A stretch of DNA of 64,000 nt from an uncultured Flavobacteriaceae bacterium (GTDB taxonomy: Bacteria > Bacteroidota > Bacteroidia > Flavobacteriales > Flavobacteriaceae), in contig CALTAJ010000001.1 of NCBI GenBank assembly GCA_943842245.1, positions 186,001 through 250,000 of the forward strand, written 5' to 3'. Of the stretch, positions 43,532-52,795 are shown piece after piece. Within the stretch, counting starts at the first letter, position 1. Each line of letters begins with the position of its first letter. The notes below the pieces were generated by a model. It saw only the letters and a program-made list of their open reading frames with translations, searched no databases and was not told where the DNA came from. The position numbers were made by a program, and so were the translations under genes.

Positions 43532-46500
43532 ATGCTATTGTTTTTTGGTGATTCAACAGCCAAAGTTTATGCCGTTGAAACTTCTTTATCTCTCACTTCA
43601 GAAAATAAATATAAACTACAATGGCTTTTTGATGATGTGCCCCAAATCAAAATGTCAAAAATAGCTGGAAATTTTGTGGGTCCAAGAGCAAACATGATTA
43701 CTCCTTGGAGTACTAATGCCGTTGAAATAACTCAAAATATGGGAATTGAAGGGATTCTTCGTATTGAAGAGTTTTTAAATAAAGACATAGTCAAGGTAAT
43801 CGACCCTATGTTGGTTATAGAAATTGATGGTTTAAGCCAAAACCTCTTTTCTGTTGATATTGAGCCTGAAAGGGTGTTACATGTCGATGATATCGCAGCA
43901 TATAATCAAAAAGAGGGTTTGGCTCTTAATTCTGAAGAAGTTAATTATTTGAATAACTTAGCTAAATCTTTAAATAGATCCTTAACTGATTCAGAAGTTT
44001 TTGGATTTTCTCAAGTAAATTCCGAACATTGTCGCCATAAAATTTTTAATGGAGAATTTATTATTGATGGGCAAATTAAAGACAGTAGCCTTTTCAAACT
44101 AATAAAAAAAACTTCCAAAGAAAATCCTAATATAATTATATCGGCTTATAAAGATAATGTAGCCTTCATAGAAGGCCCAAGTATTGAACAATTTGCACCT
44201 GAGTCTGCTGATCAGCCAAGTTACTATAGTAAAAAAATCATTGATAGTGTAATTTCAATAAAAGCTGAAACTCACAACTTTCCCACAACTGTTGAACCAT
44301 TTAATGGTGCAGCAACTGGTTCTGGTGGAGAAATTCGAGATCGTTTAGCTGGCGGGAAAGGCTCTCTACCTCTTGCAGGTACAGCTGTTTATATGACTCC
44401 ATACTCGCGAATTCAAAATGGCCGAAAAGAAAGTCCCTTTAAAGAACGTAAATGGTTATATCAAAATCCAATTGACATTTTAATTAAAGCATCTAATGGA
44501 GCATCCGATTTTGGAAATAAATTTGGTCAGCCTTTAATTGCAGGTTCTGTTCTTACTTTTGAACATCAAGAAAATAATAAGCGTCTGGGTTTTGACAAAG
44601 TTATTATGCTTGCGGGAGGAGTTGGTTATGGAAAAAAAGATCAGGCTCAAAAAGGTCTTCCTAAAAAAGGGGATAAAATCATCATTCTAGGGGGGGATAA
44701 CTACCGAATTGGTATGGGAGGAGCAGCAGTTTCTTCTTCTGATACAGGTGCTTTCGGAAGTACAATTGAGCTTAATGCTGTTCAACGCTCCAACCCTGAA
44801 ATGCAAAAACGTGTTGCTAATACTATTCGTGCTTTAGTGGAAAGTAACCAAAATCCTATAATTTCAATTCATGACCACGGAGCAGGAGGTCATTTAAACT
44901 GCTTATCAGAATTAGTTGAAGATACTGGAGGCATAATTGAAATTGACCAGCTCCCACTTGGTGACCCTACTTTATCTTTTAAAGAAATTGTTGGTAATGA
45001 ATCACAAGAACGCATGGGGCTTATTCTTTCTTCAGAAAATGCTAATCTTTTAAAAAAAATTGCTGATCGCGAACGTGCTCCTTTCTATGTCGTTGGTGAA
45101 GTTACCAATGATCATAACTTTTCCTTCCATTCTAAAAAAACAAATGAAATGCCAATTGACCTTGAAATTTCTGCACTTTTTGGAAGCTCTCCTAAGACCA
45201 TTATGGAAGATAATATCGTAAATAATGAATATATTGAATTGGTCTATACCCAAGAAGAAATTAAGAATTATATAGAAAACACTCTTCAATTAGAGGCCGT
45301 TGCAAGTAAAGACTGGTTAACCAATAAAGTAGATCGATGTGTAACTGGTCGAGTAGCTCAACAACAGTGCGTAGGAGAATTACAATTGCCATTAAGTAAT
45401 TGTGGAGTAATTGCTTTAGACTACAAAGGACAAAAAGGAATTGCCACTTCAATTGGTCATGCCCCTGTAAGTGGTTTAATTAGTGCTAAAAAAGGGAGTA
45501 ATGCAGCAATTGCAGAGGCATTAACAAATATTATTTTTGCTCCCCTTGAAGACGGACTTAAGAGTATTTCCCTATCTGCTAACTGGATGTGGCCTTGTAA
45601 TAATCCTGGCGAAGACGCACGTTTATATGATGCTGTTCAGGAGTGTTCAGATTTTGCCATTTCTTTAGGTATTAATATTCCAACAGGAAAAGACTCCCTT
45701 TCTATGAAACAAAAATACTCGGATGGAGATGTATTGGCCCCAGGAACAGTTATTATTTCTGCAGCAGGCCAATGTAAAGACATTTCTAATATAATTACTC
45801 CATTGGCTACTGTTAATGGAGGAAACATATACTATATTGATTTTGCAAAAGATCAATTCCATTTAGGAGGCTCATCTTTTGCTCAAAGCCTAGATCGAAT
45901 TGGAAAGGAGACACCGTCTGTTCAAGATGCTAGATATTTTAAAAAAGCTTTTAATGCAGTTCAAGATCATATTTCAAATAGAAAAATTAATGCTGGTCAT
46001 GACATTGGATCTGGAGGACTCATTACAACATTACTTGAACTTTGCTTCGCTTCTAATTCTGTAGGCATGAATATTGACTTTAGCGGTTTAGAGGAAACTG
46101 ATTTAGTAAAAATTCTATTTTCAGAAAAAGTGGGTGTTGTTCTTCAATCTAAAGAAAATCTTACTGCTTCATTTGATAAGTTTGGAATTAAAGCTGTTAT
46201 GATTGGTAATACTACAAAAAATGGTAATCTAAATATAGGCAAACTTAGATTTTCAATCCCATCAATGCGTAAAATTTGGATGGCAACCTCTTCAAAACTT
46301 GAGTCATATCAAACAAAAAAACCGTTAGCAACTATTAGAGCTGAAAATATTATTAAGCAACCTCTTAAATTTAATTTTCCAAAGAAATTTAATGGTAGGA
46401 AACCTTCACCTAAACAAAATACTATAAAAGCAGCTGTAATTAGAGAGAAAGGAAGCAACTCTGAGCGTGAAATGGCCTACATGATGGATTTAAGTGGTTT

Positions 46501-47170
46501 TGTAGTGCGTGATGTACATATGACTGATTTAATTGAGGGTAGAGAAAACCTTGAAGATATTGATCTACTAGTTGCTGTCGGAGGGTTTTCTAATTCAGAT
46601 GTTTTAGGTTCAGCCAAAGGATGGGCAGGTGCATTTAAATACAACCAAAAAGCTAAATCTGCAATTGAAAATTTCTTTCAACGCCCAGACACTCTATCAC
46701 TTGGAGTTTGTAATGGCTGTCAATTATTTATCGAGCTAGGATTAATTACCCCAAACCATAAAAAACAACCAAAAATGCTCCATAATGATTCAGGAAAATT
46801 TGAATGTATTTTTACTGCAGTTACTATAGAAACAAGTAAAGCAATTATACTAAACGGACTGGAAGGAAGTACTCTGGGAATTTGGGCAGCACATGGCGAA
46901 GGAAAATTCTCATTTCCACAAAAGGAAACTAATTATCAAATCCCAGCAAAATATCTCTACAGCGAATACCCTTCAAATCCTAATGGATCTGATTATAATG
47001 CGGCCATGCTAGCTAGTGAAGATGGTCGTCATTTAGTAATGATGCCACACCTTGAGAGAACTATATTTCCTTGGAATTGGGGATACTACCACGACAATCG
47101 TTCTGATGAAGTGAGTCCATGGGTAATGGTGTTTGAAAATGCTTATAATTGGCTAACAAGTAAGTCTTAA
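43532..47170 (+). CDS. purL: Phosphoribosylformylglycinamidine synthase
   Basis: A 1212-residue single-chain FGAM synthase, the fourth step of purine synthesis, using glutamine and ATP. The chosen ATG gives MLLFFGDSTAKVYAVE, as in other Bacteroidota; a TTG at 43523 also keeps frame. Seen: SEHCRHKIF in the linker, KAETHNFPTTVEPFNGAATGSGGEIRD, GGAAVSSSDTGAFGS, and in the C-terminal glutaminase CNGCQ with Cys about 1060 and HGEGKF. The whole fused form is present, without gaps. It starts after a 203-bp gap containing no clear terminator or promoter. Confidence 0.95.
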   Translation: MLLFFGDSTAKVYAVETSLSLTSENKYKLQWLFDDVPQIKMSKIAGNFVGPRANMITPWSTNAVEITQNMGIEGILRIEEFLNKDIVKVIDPMLVIEIDGLSQNLFSVDIEPERVLHVDDIAAYNQKEGLALNSEEVNYLNNLAKSLNRSLTDSEVFGFSQVNSEHCRHKIFNGEFIIDGQIKDSSLFKLIKKTSKENPNIIISAYKDNVAFIEGPSIEQFAPESADQPSYYSKKIIDSVISIKAETHNFPTTVEPFNGAATGSGGEIRDRLAGGKGSLPLAGTAVYMTPYSRIQNGRKESPFKERKWLYQNPIDILIKASNGASDFGNKFGQPLIAGSVLTFEHQENNKRLGFDKVIMLAGGVGYGKKDQAQKGLPKKGDKIIILGGDNYRIGMGGAAVSSSDTGAFGSTIELNAVQRSNPEMQKRVANTIRALVESNQNPIISIHDHGAGGHLNCLSELVEDTGGIIEIDQLPLGDPTLSFKEIVGNESQERMGLILSSENANLLKKIADRERAPFYVVGEVTNDHNFSFHSKKTNEMPIDLEISALFGSSPKTIMEDNIVNNEYIELVYTQEEIKNYIENTLQLEAVASKDWLTNKVDRCVTGRVAQQQCVGELQLPLSNCGVIALDYKGQKGIATSIGHAPVSGLISAKKGSNAAIAEALTNIIFAPLEDGLKSISLSANWMWPCNNPGEDARLYDAVQECSDFAISLGINIPTGKDSLSMKQKYSDGDVLAPGTVIISAAGQCKDISNIITPLATVNGGNIYYIDFAKDQFHLGGSSFAQSLDRIGKETPSVQDARYFKKAFNAVQDHISNRKINAGHDIGSGGLITTLLELCFASNSVGMNIDFSGLEETDLVKILFSEKVGVVLQSKENLTASFDKFGIKAVMIGNTTKNGNLNIGKLRFSIPSMRKIWMATSSKLESYQTKKPLATIRAENIIKQPLKFNFPKKFNGRKPSPKQNTIKAAVIREKGSNSEREMAYMMDLSGFVVRDVHMTDLIEGRENLEDIDLLVAVGGFSNSDVLGSAKGWAGAFKYNQKAKSAIENFFQRPDTLSLGVCNGCQLFIELGLITPNHKKQPKMLHNDSGKFECIFTAVTIETSKAIILNGLEGSTLGIWAAHGEGKFSFPQKETNYQIPAKYLYSEYPSNPNGSDYNAAMLASEDGRHLVMMPHLERTIFPWNWGYYHDNRSDEVSPWVMVFENAYNWLTSKS

Positions 47171-47226
47171 TTGTCAACTTCTTCTTTTACTTCAAAATAT
47201 TTCCTATTTTGCAGTAAAACAAATAG

Positions 47227-48993
47227 ATGGAACCAACAAGACTATACGAATTTATAGAATACCAGCATCAAAATGCTCCTCTCGAAAAAGCATTTTCTAC
47301 TAAGTATAATGGAAAGTGGAAGAGTATTTCCTCACAAGAATTTTTAGATCAATCAAGGTCGATAAGCCGTGCTTTAATTAGTATGGGGATAAAAGCTGGA
47401 GATAAAATTGCTATGATTACTTCAAATAATCGTTCAGAATGGAGTGTTATGGATGTTGGATTGTTAACAATAGGTGCGGTAAACGTTCCGCTCTACCCTA
47501 CTATTTCTTCTAAAGATTATGAATATATACTTAATCATTCAGAGAGTATTTATTGCTTTGTTTCTGATCAAGAGGTTTACAATAAAGTTGTTGCCATTAA
47601 GGATAATGTAAGTTCATTAAAAAAGGTTTACAGTTTTGATGAAATAAAAGGATGTGCAAATTGGTCAGAATTATTAGAAGAAGGTTCTAATATGAATCAT
47701 GATCCAAAAGTAACTGAGATGCGGGATAAAGTAAAATCAAATGATCTAGCAACTATCATTTACACATCAGGGACTACCGGAGTTCCAAAAGGAGTAATGC
47801 TAAGTCATAAAAATGTAGTTTCCAATGTAATCTCTAGTTCCAAACGTCTTCCATTAAATATAGGTGAGGCTTCTGCGTTAAGCTTTCTACCTATTTGTCA
47901 TATTTTTGAACGTGTTATACTTTATATATACATGTACAATAGTGTATCTGTATATTTTGCAGAGTCCATAGAAACCATAGCAGACAATCTTAAAGAAATA
48001 AAACCCAATGTAATGACTGCTGTTCCGCGATTACTTGAAAAGGTGTACGACAAAATCTATGCCCGTGGTGGAGAACTTTCTGGCATTAAAAAAACTCTTT
48101 TTTATTGGGCAGTTAATATTGGTCTTCAATATGAACCTTATGGCCAAAATGGTGCTTGGTATGAATTTAAATTAAAAATTGCAAAAAAACTCATTCTTTC
48201 CAAATGGAAGGAAGCGCTTGGAGGAAATCTAGAGCAAATTTGTTCAGGAAGTGCTCCACTGCAGCCAAGACTTGCAAGAGTATTTACAGCAGCTGGAATG
48301 ACTCTTGTTGAGGGTTACGGTCTTACCGAGACTTCACCAGTTATTTCAGTAGGTGATATGAGATTTAATAATTTTAAAATTGGTACTGTTGGTAAAATAA
48401 TAGACGGTGTTGAAGTAAAAATTGCTGATGATGGAGAAATCCTCTGTAAAGGTCCAAACGTAATGATGGGTTACTACAAAGAAGAAGAAATGACCCGTGG
48501 AGTTATGTCTGGGGATTATTTTCATACTGGTGATATTGGAGAAATAGATGCTGAAGGATTTTTAAGAATTACTGATCGCAAAAAAGAAATGTTTAAAACT
48601 TCCGGTGGAAAGTATATCGCTCCAGCAGTTATAGAAAACCAGATGAAACAATCTCTATTCATAGAGCAAATTATGGTTGTGGGTGCAGGAAGAAAAATGC
48701 CTGCAGCTTTAATTCAACCAAATTTGGATCATGTTATTAATTGGCTAGACGGTAAAGGTATTACCTGCAAATCCCTCTCAGAAGCAACTAAAGAACCCCT
48801 TCTTAAAGAAGCAATAGAAAAAGAAGTGAACCTTCATAATCAAAACTTTGGTTCATGGGAACAAATTAAAAAAATTGAACTTACTCCTGATGAATGGACA
48901 ATTGATGATGGTCATTTAACTCCAACTATGAAATTAAAAAGAAAGGTAGTAACAGAAAAATACAAGGATTTAATAAACGCAATATATAGCTAA
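47227..48993 (+). CDS. Long-chain acyl-CoA synthetase (AMP-binding)
   Basis: A 588-residue ANL-superfamily ligase that activates fatty acids to acyl-CoA through an acyl-AMP intermediate. The P-loop IIYTSGTTGVPKGVMLSHKN is near 176, the aromatic motif EGYGLTETSPV near 362, YFHTGDIGEID near 430, and RKKEMFKTSGGKYIAP contains the fatty-acid synthetase signature. The length suits the LC-FACS group. The next two genes are a MarR regulator and an acyl-CoA dehydrogenase, pointing to fatty-acid breakdown. No terminator beyond a weak AT-only hairpin near 49000. Confidence 0.92.
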   Translation: MEPTRLYEFIEYQHQNAPLEKAFSTKYNGKWKSISSQEFLDQSRSISRALISMGIKAGDKIAMITSNNRSEWSVMDVGLLTIGAVNVPLYPTISSKDYEYILNHSESIYCFVSDQEVYNKVVAIKDNVSSLKKVYSFDEIKGCANWSELLEEGSNMNHDPKVTEMRDKVKSNDLATIIYTSGTTGVPKGVMLSHKNVVSNVISSSKRLPLNIGEASALSFLPICHIFERVILYIYMYNSVSVYFAESIETIADNLKEIKPNVMTAVPRLLEKVYDKIYARGGELSGIKKTLFYWAVNIGLQYEPYGQNGAWYEFKLKIAKKLILSKWKEALGGNLEQICSGSAPLQPRLARVFTAAGMTLVEGYGLTETSPVISVGDMRFNNFKIGTVGKIIDGVEVKIADDGEILCKGPNVMMGYYKEEEMTRGVMSGDYFHTGDIGEIDAEGFLRITDRKKEMFKTSGGKYIAPAVIENQMKQSLFIEQIMVVGAGRKMPAALIQPNLDHVINWLDGKGITCKSLSEATKEPLLKEAIEKEVNLHNQNFGSWEQIKKIELTPDEWTIDDGHLTPTMKLKRKVVTEKYKDLINAIYS

Positions 48994-49071
48994 TATAAAT
49001 TCATTTCTCGATTTATAAATTTCATTATTAAAAGCAAGTTATAAAGTATTATAATTTTTTTTTACAATTAC

Positions 49072-49083
49072 TATGCATGCATA
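49072..49083 (+). promoter_or_regulatory. Perfect 12-bp palindrome, candidate MarR operator
   Basis: TATGCATGCATA equals its own reverse complement. It lies 11 nt upstream of the -7 box of the marR-type gene, exactly where the -33 box should be; the bases there read TATG, one mismatch from TTTG. Binding by the encoded MarR protein would block this promoter. The operator role is inference from position and symmetry. Confidence 0.5.
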
Positions 49084-49094
49084 ATAAAATTTTT

Positions 49095-49102
49095 TAAATT
49101 TG
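49095..49102 (+). promoter_or_regulatory. Predicted -7 box TAAATTTG for the MarR gene
   Basis: An exact TAnnTTTG match ending 5 nt before ATG 49108, which would give an almost leaderless transcript. Confidence 0.45.
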
Positions 49103-49107
49103 ATATT

Positions 49108-49551
49108 ATGAAATATGAAACTTTTGATAGTGCATTAAGATCCACATGGCAATTGGTAAGCAAAATGTATAACAAAGAGGCTAATAAATTTGATTCGACT
49201 ATGGCTACCGGGTTTGCACTACTAAGTATTGATGCTGATGGAACACCGTCTACAACTCTGGGACCCAAAATGGGAATGGAGCCTACAAGTCTGTCTCGTT
49301 TATTAAGCACAATGGAAGAACGTAAAATGATTTATAGAAGTCAAAATCCTAATGATGGACGAAGTGTTTTAATTCACTTGACATCATTTGGAAAAGAAAA
49401 GAGAGATGATTCAAAGGACGTTGTTTTACATTTCAATAAAAAAATAGAAGAATCCCTAACTACAGAAAAAATTAATGCCTTTTTTGAAGTCATGAACTGC
49501 ATTAAAGAAAGTTCTCAAAATTTTGAACATTTTACACCGGTACTAAAATAA
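49108..49551 (+). CDS. MarR-family transcriptional regulator
   Basis: A 147-residue winged-helix regulator. The DNA-binding core is TTLGPKMGMEPTSLSRLLSTMEERKMIYRSQNPNDGRSVLIHLTSFG (about 50-95); helix 3 is PTSLSRLLSTMEE and the wing is NPNDGRSVLIHL. In flavobacteria this protein heads the beta-oxidation operon and sits next to an acyl-CoA synthetase, so an acyl-CoA effector is likely. It is 7 bp upstream of the acyl-CoA dehydrogenase gene. A palindrome at its promoter suggests autoregulation. Confidence 0.88.
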   Translation: MKYETFDSALRSTWQLVSKMYNKEANKFDSTMATGFALLSIDADGTPSTTLGPKMGMEPTSLSRLLSTMEERKMIYRSQNPNDGRSVLIHLTSFGKEKRDDSKDVVLHFNKKIEESLTTEKINAFFEVMNCIKESSQNFEHFTPVLK

Positions 49552-49558
49552 TATAACT

Positions 49559-50482
49559 ATGGAAAAAGTAGCAATTAAAGAAACAAATGGAGGAGATTTT
49601 TTAATTTCTAAGACTGATCCGAATGAAATCTTTACTCCTGAAGATTTCAGTGAGGAGCAAATAATGATGAAAGAATCTGTTATAGAGTTTGTTGATAGAG
49701 AAGTTTGGCCAAATAAACCTCGATTCGAAAAAAAAGATTATGCCTTAACAGAATCATTAATGAAAAAAGCAGGTGAATTGGGATTTTTAAGTATCCCTGT
49801 TCCTGAAAATTATGGTGGTATGGGAATGGGTTTTGTTTCAACTATGCTTGTTTGTGATTATATATCTGGAGCATCTGGATCAATATCTACTGCATTTGGA
49901 GCACATACTGGGATTGGAATTTTACCTATACTCCTATATGGTACTGAAGCTCAAAAACAAGAATATCTTCCTAAACTTTCTTCAGGAGAATGGTTTGCAT
50001 CTTACTGCTTAACTGAACCAGGTGCAGGTTCTGACGCAAACTCTGGTAAAACTAAAGCAGTATTATCAGAAGATGAAAAATATTATGAGATCACTGGTCA
50101 AAAAATGTGGATTTCAAATGCTGGATTTGCAAGTTTATTTATTGTTTTTGCCCGAATTGGTGATGATAAAAATATTACAGGATTTATTGTTCCTAAAGAA
50201 GATAATAATGGAATAGAACTGGGAGAGGAAGAAAACAAATTGGGTATTCATGCATCATCTACTCGACAAGTTTTCTTCAATAAAACTAAGGTTCCAGTTG
50301 AAAACATGTTAGGCCATCGAAATGGTGGTTTCAAAATTGCTATGAATGCATTGAATGTTGGAAGAATAAAATTAGGAGTTGCTTGTCTTGAAGCTCAAAG
50401 AAGGGTAATATCAAAATCTGTAGAATACGCAAATGAAAGAGTCCAATTTAAAAAAACCAATTTCTTCATTTGGAGCAATTAA
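49559..50482 (+). CDS. Acyl-CoA dehydrogenase, 5' part before a frame break
   Basis: The first 307 codons of an acyl-CoA dehydrogenase (full length about 600 residues), the FAD enzyme for the first step of beta-oxidation. The N-terminal FTPEDFSEEQIMMKESV, the helical PENYGGMGMG, CLTEPGAGSDA and KMWISNAGFASLF are conserved. Native sequence holds up to NERVQFKK (about 297); after that the frame reads TNFFIWSN and stops. The break lies in a run of seven A at 50450-50456. Six A would restore the family sequence. Confidence 0.88.
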   Translation: MEKVAIKETNGGDFLISKTDPNEIFTPEDFSEEQIMMKESVIEFVDREVWPNKPRFEKKDYALTESLMKKAGELGFLSIPVPENYGGMGMGFVSTMLVCDYISGASGSISTAFGAHTGIGILPILLYGTEAQKQEYLPKLSSGEWFASYCLTEPGAGSDANSGKTKAVLSEDEKYYEITGQKMWISNAGFASLFIVFARIGDDKNITGFIVPKEDNNGIELGEEENKLGIHASSTRQVFFNKTKVPVENMLGHRNGGFKIAMNALNVGRIKLGVACLEAQRRVISKSVEYANERVQFKKTNFFIWSN

Positions 50483-51362
50483 AGAAAAAATTGCACAAAT
50501 GGCATCTTCCTGTTATGCTGGGGAGTCTGTTTGTTATCGTGCCGCTTCAGATGTTGAAAAACGAATTCAATATCATATAAATAATGGCTTAAGTCATCAG
50601 GAAGCAGAACTAAAAGGGGTAGAGGACTTTGCTATAGAATGCTCCCTAATAAAGGTTGGGGCATCTGAAGATATGCAAAATTGTGCTGATCAAGGTATTC
50701 AAATTCTCGGAGGAATGGGGTTTTCAGCAGATACTCCTATGGAATCTGCCTGGAGAGATTCAAGAATTGGAAGAATATACGAAGGCACAAATGAGATTAA
50801 TAGAATGCTTTCTGTAGGCCTTCTTCTAAAAAAAGGTATGAAAGGAGAACTCGATCTAATGACTGCTGTAATAAAAGCTACAACCGATATGAGTGCTGAA
50901 AAAATTGAAAATATTGAAGGTGGTCCTTTAGCACAAGAGAATCATTTAATTGAAAACTTTAAACAATTGTTCCTAATGATTGCTGGTAATGCTACACAAA
51001 AATATGGTTCAAATTTAGAGAAGGAGCAACAAGTGCTTCAAGCTTTAGCTGATATTTTAATTGAAATTTATTTTTGTGAATCAGCAATACTAAGGACAAT
51101 CAAAAATATCAATCGCCAGGGTCTAGAAAAGCAAGAAATACAAATTTCAATGGTGCAAAATTATGTTTTTGAAGCCCAAAACTTAATAACTAAGCGTGCC
51201 AAAGAAGTAATTTTTCATTTAACTGAAAGTAATAAAACAGAACGTGATCATTTACTTAGTGCTATTCAGAAACACGCAGAATATGTCGAATATCCAGATA
51301 GTTTTACTATGAGAACTAAAATTGCAGATCGATTCATAATGGAAAACTCTTATTTTATATAG
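50433..51362 (+). CDS. Acyl-CoA dehydrogenase, 3' part after a frame break
   Basis: The downstream part of the same gene. True continuation begins at about 50457 with PISSFGAIKEKIAQMASSCYAGES; the ATG at 50433 arises only because the frames overlap. It contains LGGMGFSADTPMESAWRDSRIGRIYEGTNEINRM, with the flavin and active-site region expected in the C-terminal helical domain, and a further C-terminal extension (about 150 residues) typical of this bacteroidotal subfamily. A one-base deletion in the A run would fuse the halves. The catalytic residues themselves appear intact. Confidence 0.85.
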   Translation: MKESNLKKPISSFGAIKEKIAQMASSCYAGESVCYRAASDVEKRIQYHINNGLSHQEAELKGVEDFAIECSLIKVGASEDMQNCADQGIQILGGMGFSADTPMESAWRDSRIGRIYEGTNEINRMLSVGLLLKKGMKGELDLMTAVIKATTDMSAEKIENIEGGPLAQENHLIENFKQLFLMIAGNATQKYGSNLEKEQQVLQALADILIEIYFCESAILRTIKNINRQGLEKQEIQISMVQNYVFEAQNLITKRAKEVIFHLTESNKTERDHLLSAIQKHAEYVEYPDSFTMRTKIADRFIMENSYFI

Positions 51363-51387
51363 TTAAAAATTCAATCTGTGATTTAAA

Positions 51388-51415
51388 AAACCGGTGCTTT
51401 AGTATCGGTTTTTTT
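51388..51415 (+). terminator. Terminator after the acyl-CoA dehydrogenase gene
   Basis: AAACCG (51388-51393) pairs with CGGTTT (51406-51411), with additional G-U and U-A pairs inside, and is followed by a T run to 51415. Confidence 0.7.
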
Positions 51416-51439
51416 ATTACTTTAAATAAAATTTGATTT

Positions 51440-52780
51440 ATGCAGAAAGCAATAATTTTCCTCTCATTCTTGTTCTTAAGTTTAAGCAATGCACAAGAAA
51501 GAAAAGATCTTTATAAAATAATAGAGGACATTTCAAGTAAACGTATTGAAAGTGATATTAAAACTCTAGTTAATTTTGGAACTAGACACACATTAAGTGA
51601 TACTCTTTCAAAATCACGCGGTATAGGAGCTGCTCGAAGATGGATAAAATCAGAATTTGAAGATATATCTAAAGATTGTGATGGTTGTTTAGAGGTTTTT
51701 TACCAAAAGAATTATTTTGAGCCGAAAGATGGTGAACGAATTGTAAAACCAGTTTGGATTAATAATGTAGTAGCAATTCAAAGAGGAACATCATATCCTA
51801 ATCGCTTTATAATAATGAGTGGAGATATTGATTCTAGAATTTCTAATCCTAATAACTACACAGATGATTCCCCAGGTGCTAACGACAACGCAAGTGGTAT
51901 GGCAGGGACAATAGAAGCAGCCAGGGTTTTATCAAAATACATTTTTGAAAATAGCATCATTTATGTAGGTTTATCTGGTGAAGAACAAGGACTCTTTGGA
52001 GGGAAAGGACTTGCAAACTATGCTAAAAAAGAAGGTTGGGAAATTATTGGGATCTTGAATAATGATATGATCGGAAATATAAAAGGTATAGATGGAGTGA
52101 TAGATAATAGAAGCTTTCGTATTTTTTCTGAGCCTGTTCCACCTAATGAAACAGAAAAACAGCGTAAATCAAGAAGATTTTATGGAGGTGAAGTAGATGG
52201 GATCTCTAGACAATTAGCAAGATATGTTTATAAAAACACAAAAGTAATTATGCCTGAAATGAACCCCATGATGATTTATAGATTAGATCGTTTTGGACGT
52301 GGAGGACATCATCGACCTTTTAATGATGTTGGGTATGCTGGAATTCGAATTATGGAAACCCATGAAAACTACAACATGCAGCATCAAGACATTCGCTATG
52401 AAAATAATATTTATTATGGGGATGTTATAGAAGGTGTAAATTTTGAATATGCTAAAAAGATAACTGCTGTAAATGCTATTAATCTAGCGAGTCTAGCCTG
52501 GTCACCTCCAACATTGAAAAAACTTTCTATAGGAGGAATTGTTGAAGCATCTGTTAAATTTCGTTGGGAGAAAATAAATGATTCGAATATTTTAGGATAT
52601 AAGATATATTGGCGTGAAACTACATCTCCTACTTGGGATAATAGTCGTTTTGTTGAAGATGTCGCAGAGGCTACGCTTAACGGCATAGTAATAGATAATT
52701 TCTTTTTTGGAGTATCAACAGTTGGTAAAAATGGATTTGAAAGTCCGGTTCTTTTTCCTAATTCGATTTTTAGGGAATAG
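51440..52780 (+). CDS. Exported M28-family zinc metallopeptidase
   Basis: A 446-residue peptidase with a signal peptide (FLFLSLSNAQ). The M28 two-zinc site is visible in DDSPGANDNASGMAG (Asp), SGEEQGLFGG (Glu pair), NNDMIGN (Asp) and METHENYNMQH (His). At the first position, where HxD is usual, the sequence reads GDIDSR, a form I have seen in the flavobacterial subfamily. The C-terminal part (about 350-446, SASVKFRWEKINDSNILGYKIYWRE-like) is a fibronectin type III-like domain. It probably releases N-terminal amino acids outside the cytoplasm. Confidence 0.88.
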   Translation: MQKAIIFLSFLFLSLSNAQERKDLYKIIEDISSKRIESDIKTLVNFGTRHTLSDTLSKSRGIGAARRWIKSEFEDISKDCDGCLEVFYQKNYFEPKDGERIVKPVWINNVVAIQRGTSYPNRFIIMSGDIDSRISNPNNYTDDSPGANDNASGMAGTIEAARVLSKYIFENSIIYVGLSGEEQGLFGGKGLANYAKKEGWEIIGILNNDMIGNIKGIDGVIDNRSFRIFSEPVPPNETEKQRKSRRFYGGEVDGISRQLARYVYKNTKVIMPEMNPMMIYRLDRFGRGGHHRPFNDVGYAGIRIMETHENYNMQHQDIRYENNIYYGDVIEGVNFEYAKKITAVNAINLASLAWSPPTLKKLSIGGIVEASVKFRWEKINDSNILGYKIYWRETTSPTWDNSRFVEDVAEATLNGIVIDNFFFGVSTVGKNGFESPVLFPNSIFRE

Positions 52781-52795
52781 TCAAAATTAAATGTG

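Noticed and set aside
45050-45862. Several minus-strand frames inside purL
   Set aside because: All are antisense to a fully conserved enzyme and have no family features.
50433-50482. Programmed ribosomal frameshifting in the acyl-CoA dehydrogenase gene
   Set aside because: The repair needs +1, while slippery A runs favour -1, and homologues have a single frame without a shift; a real or technical base insertion is simpler.
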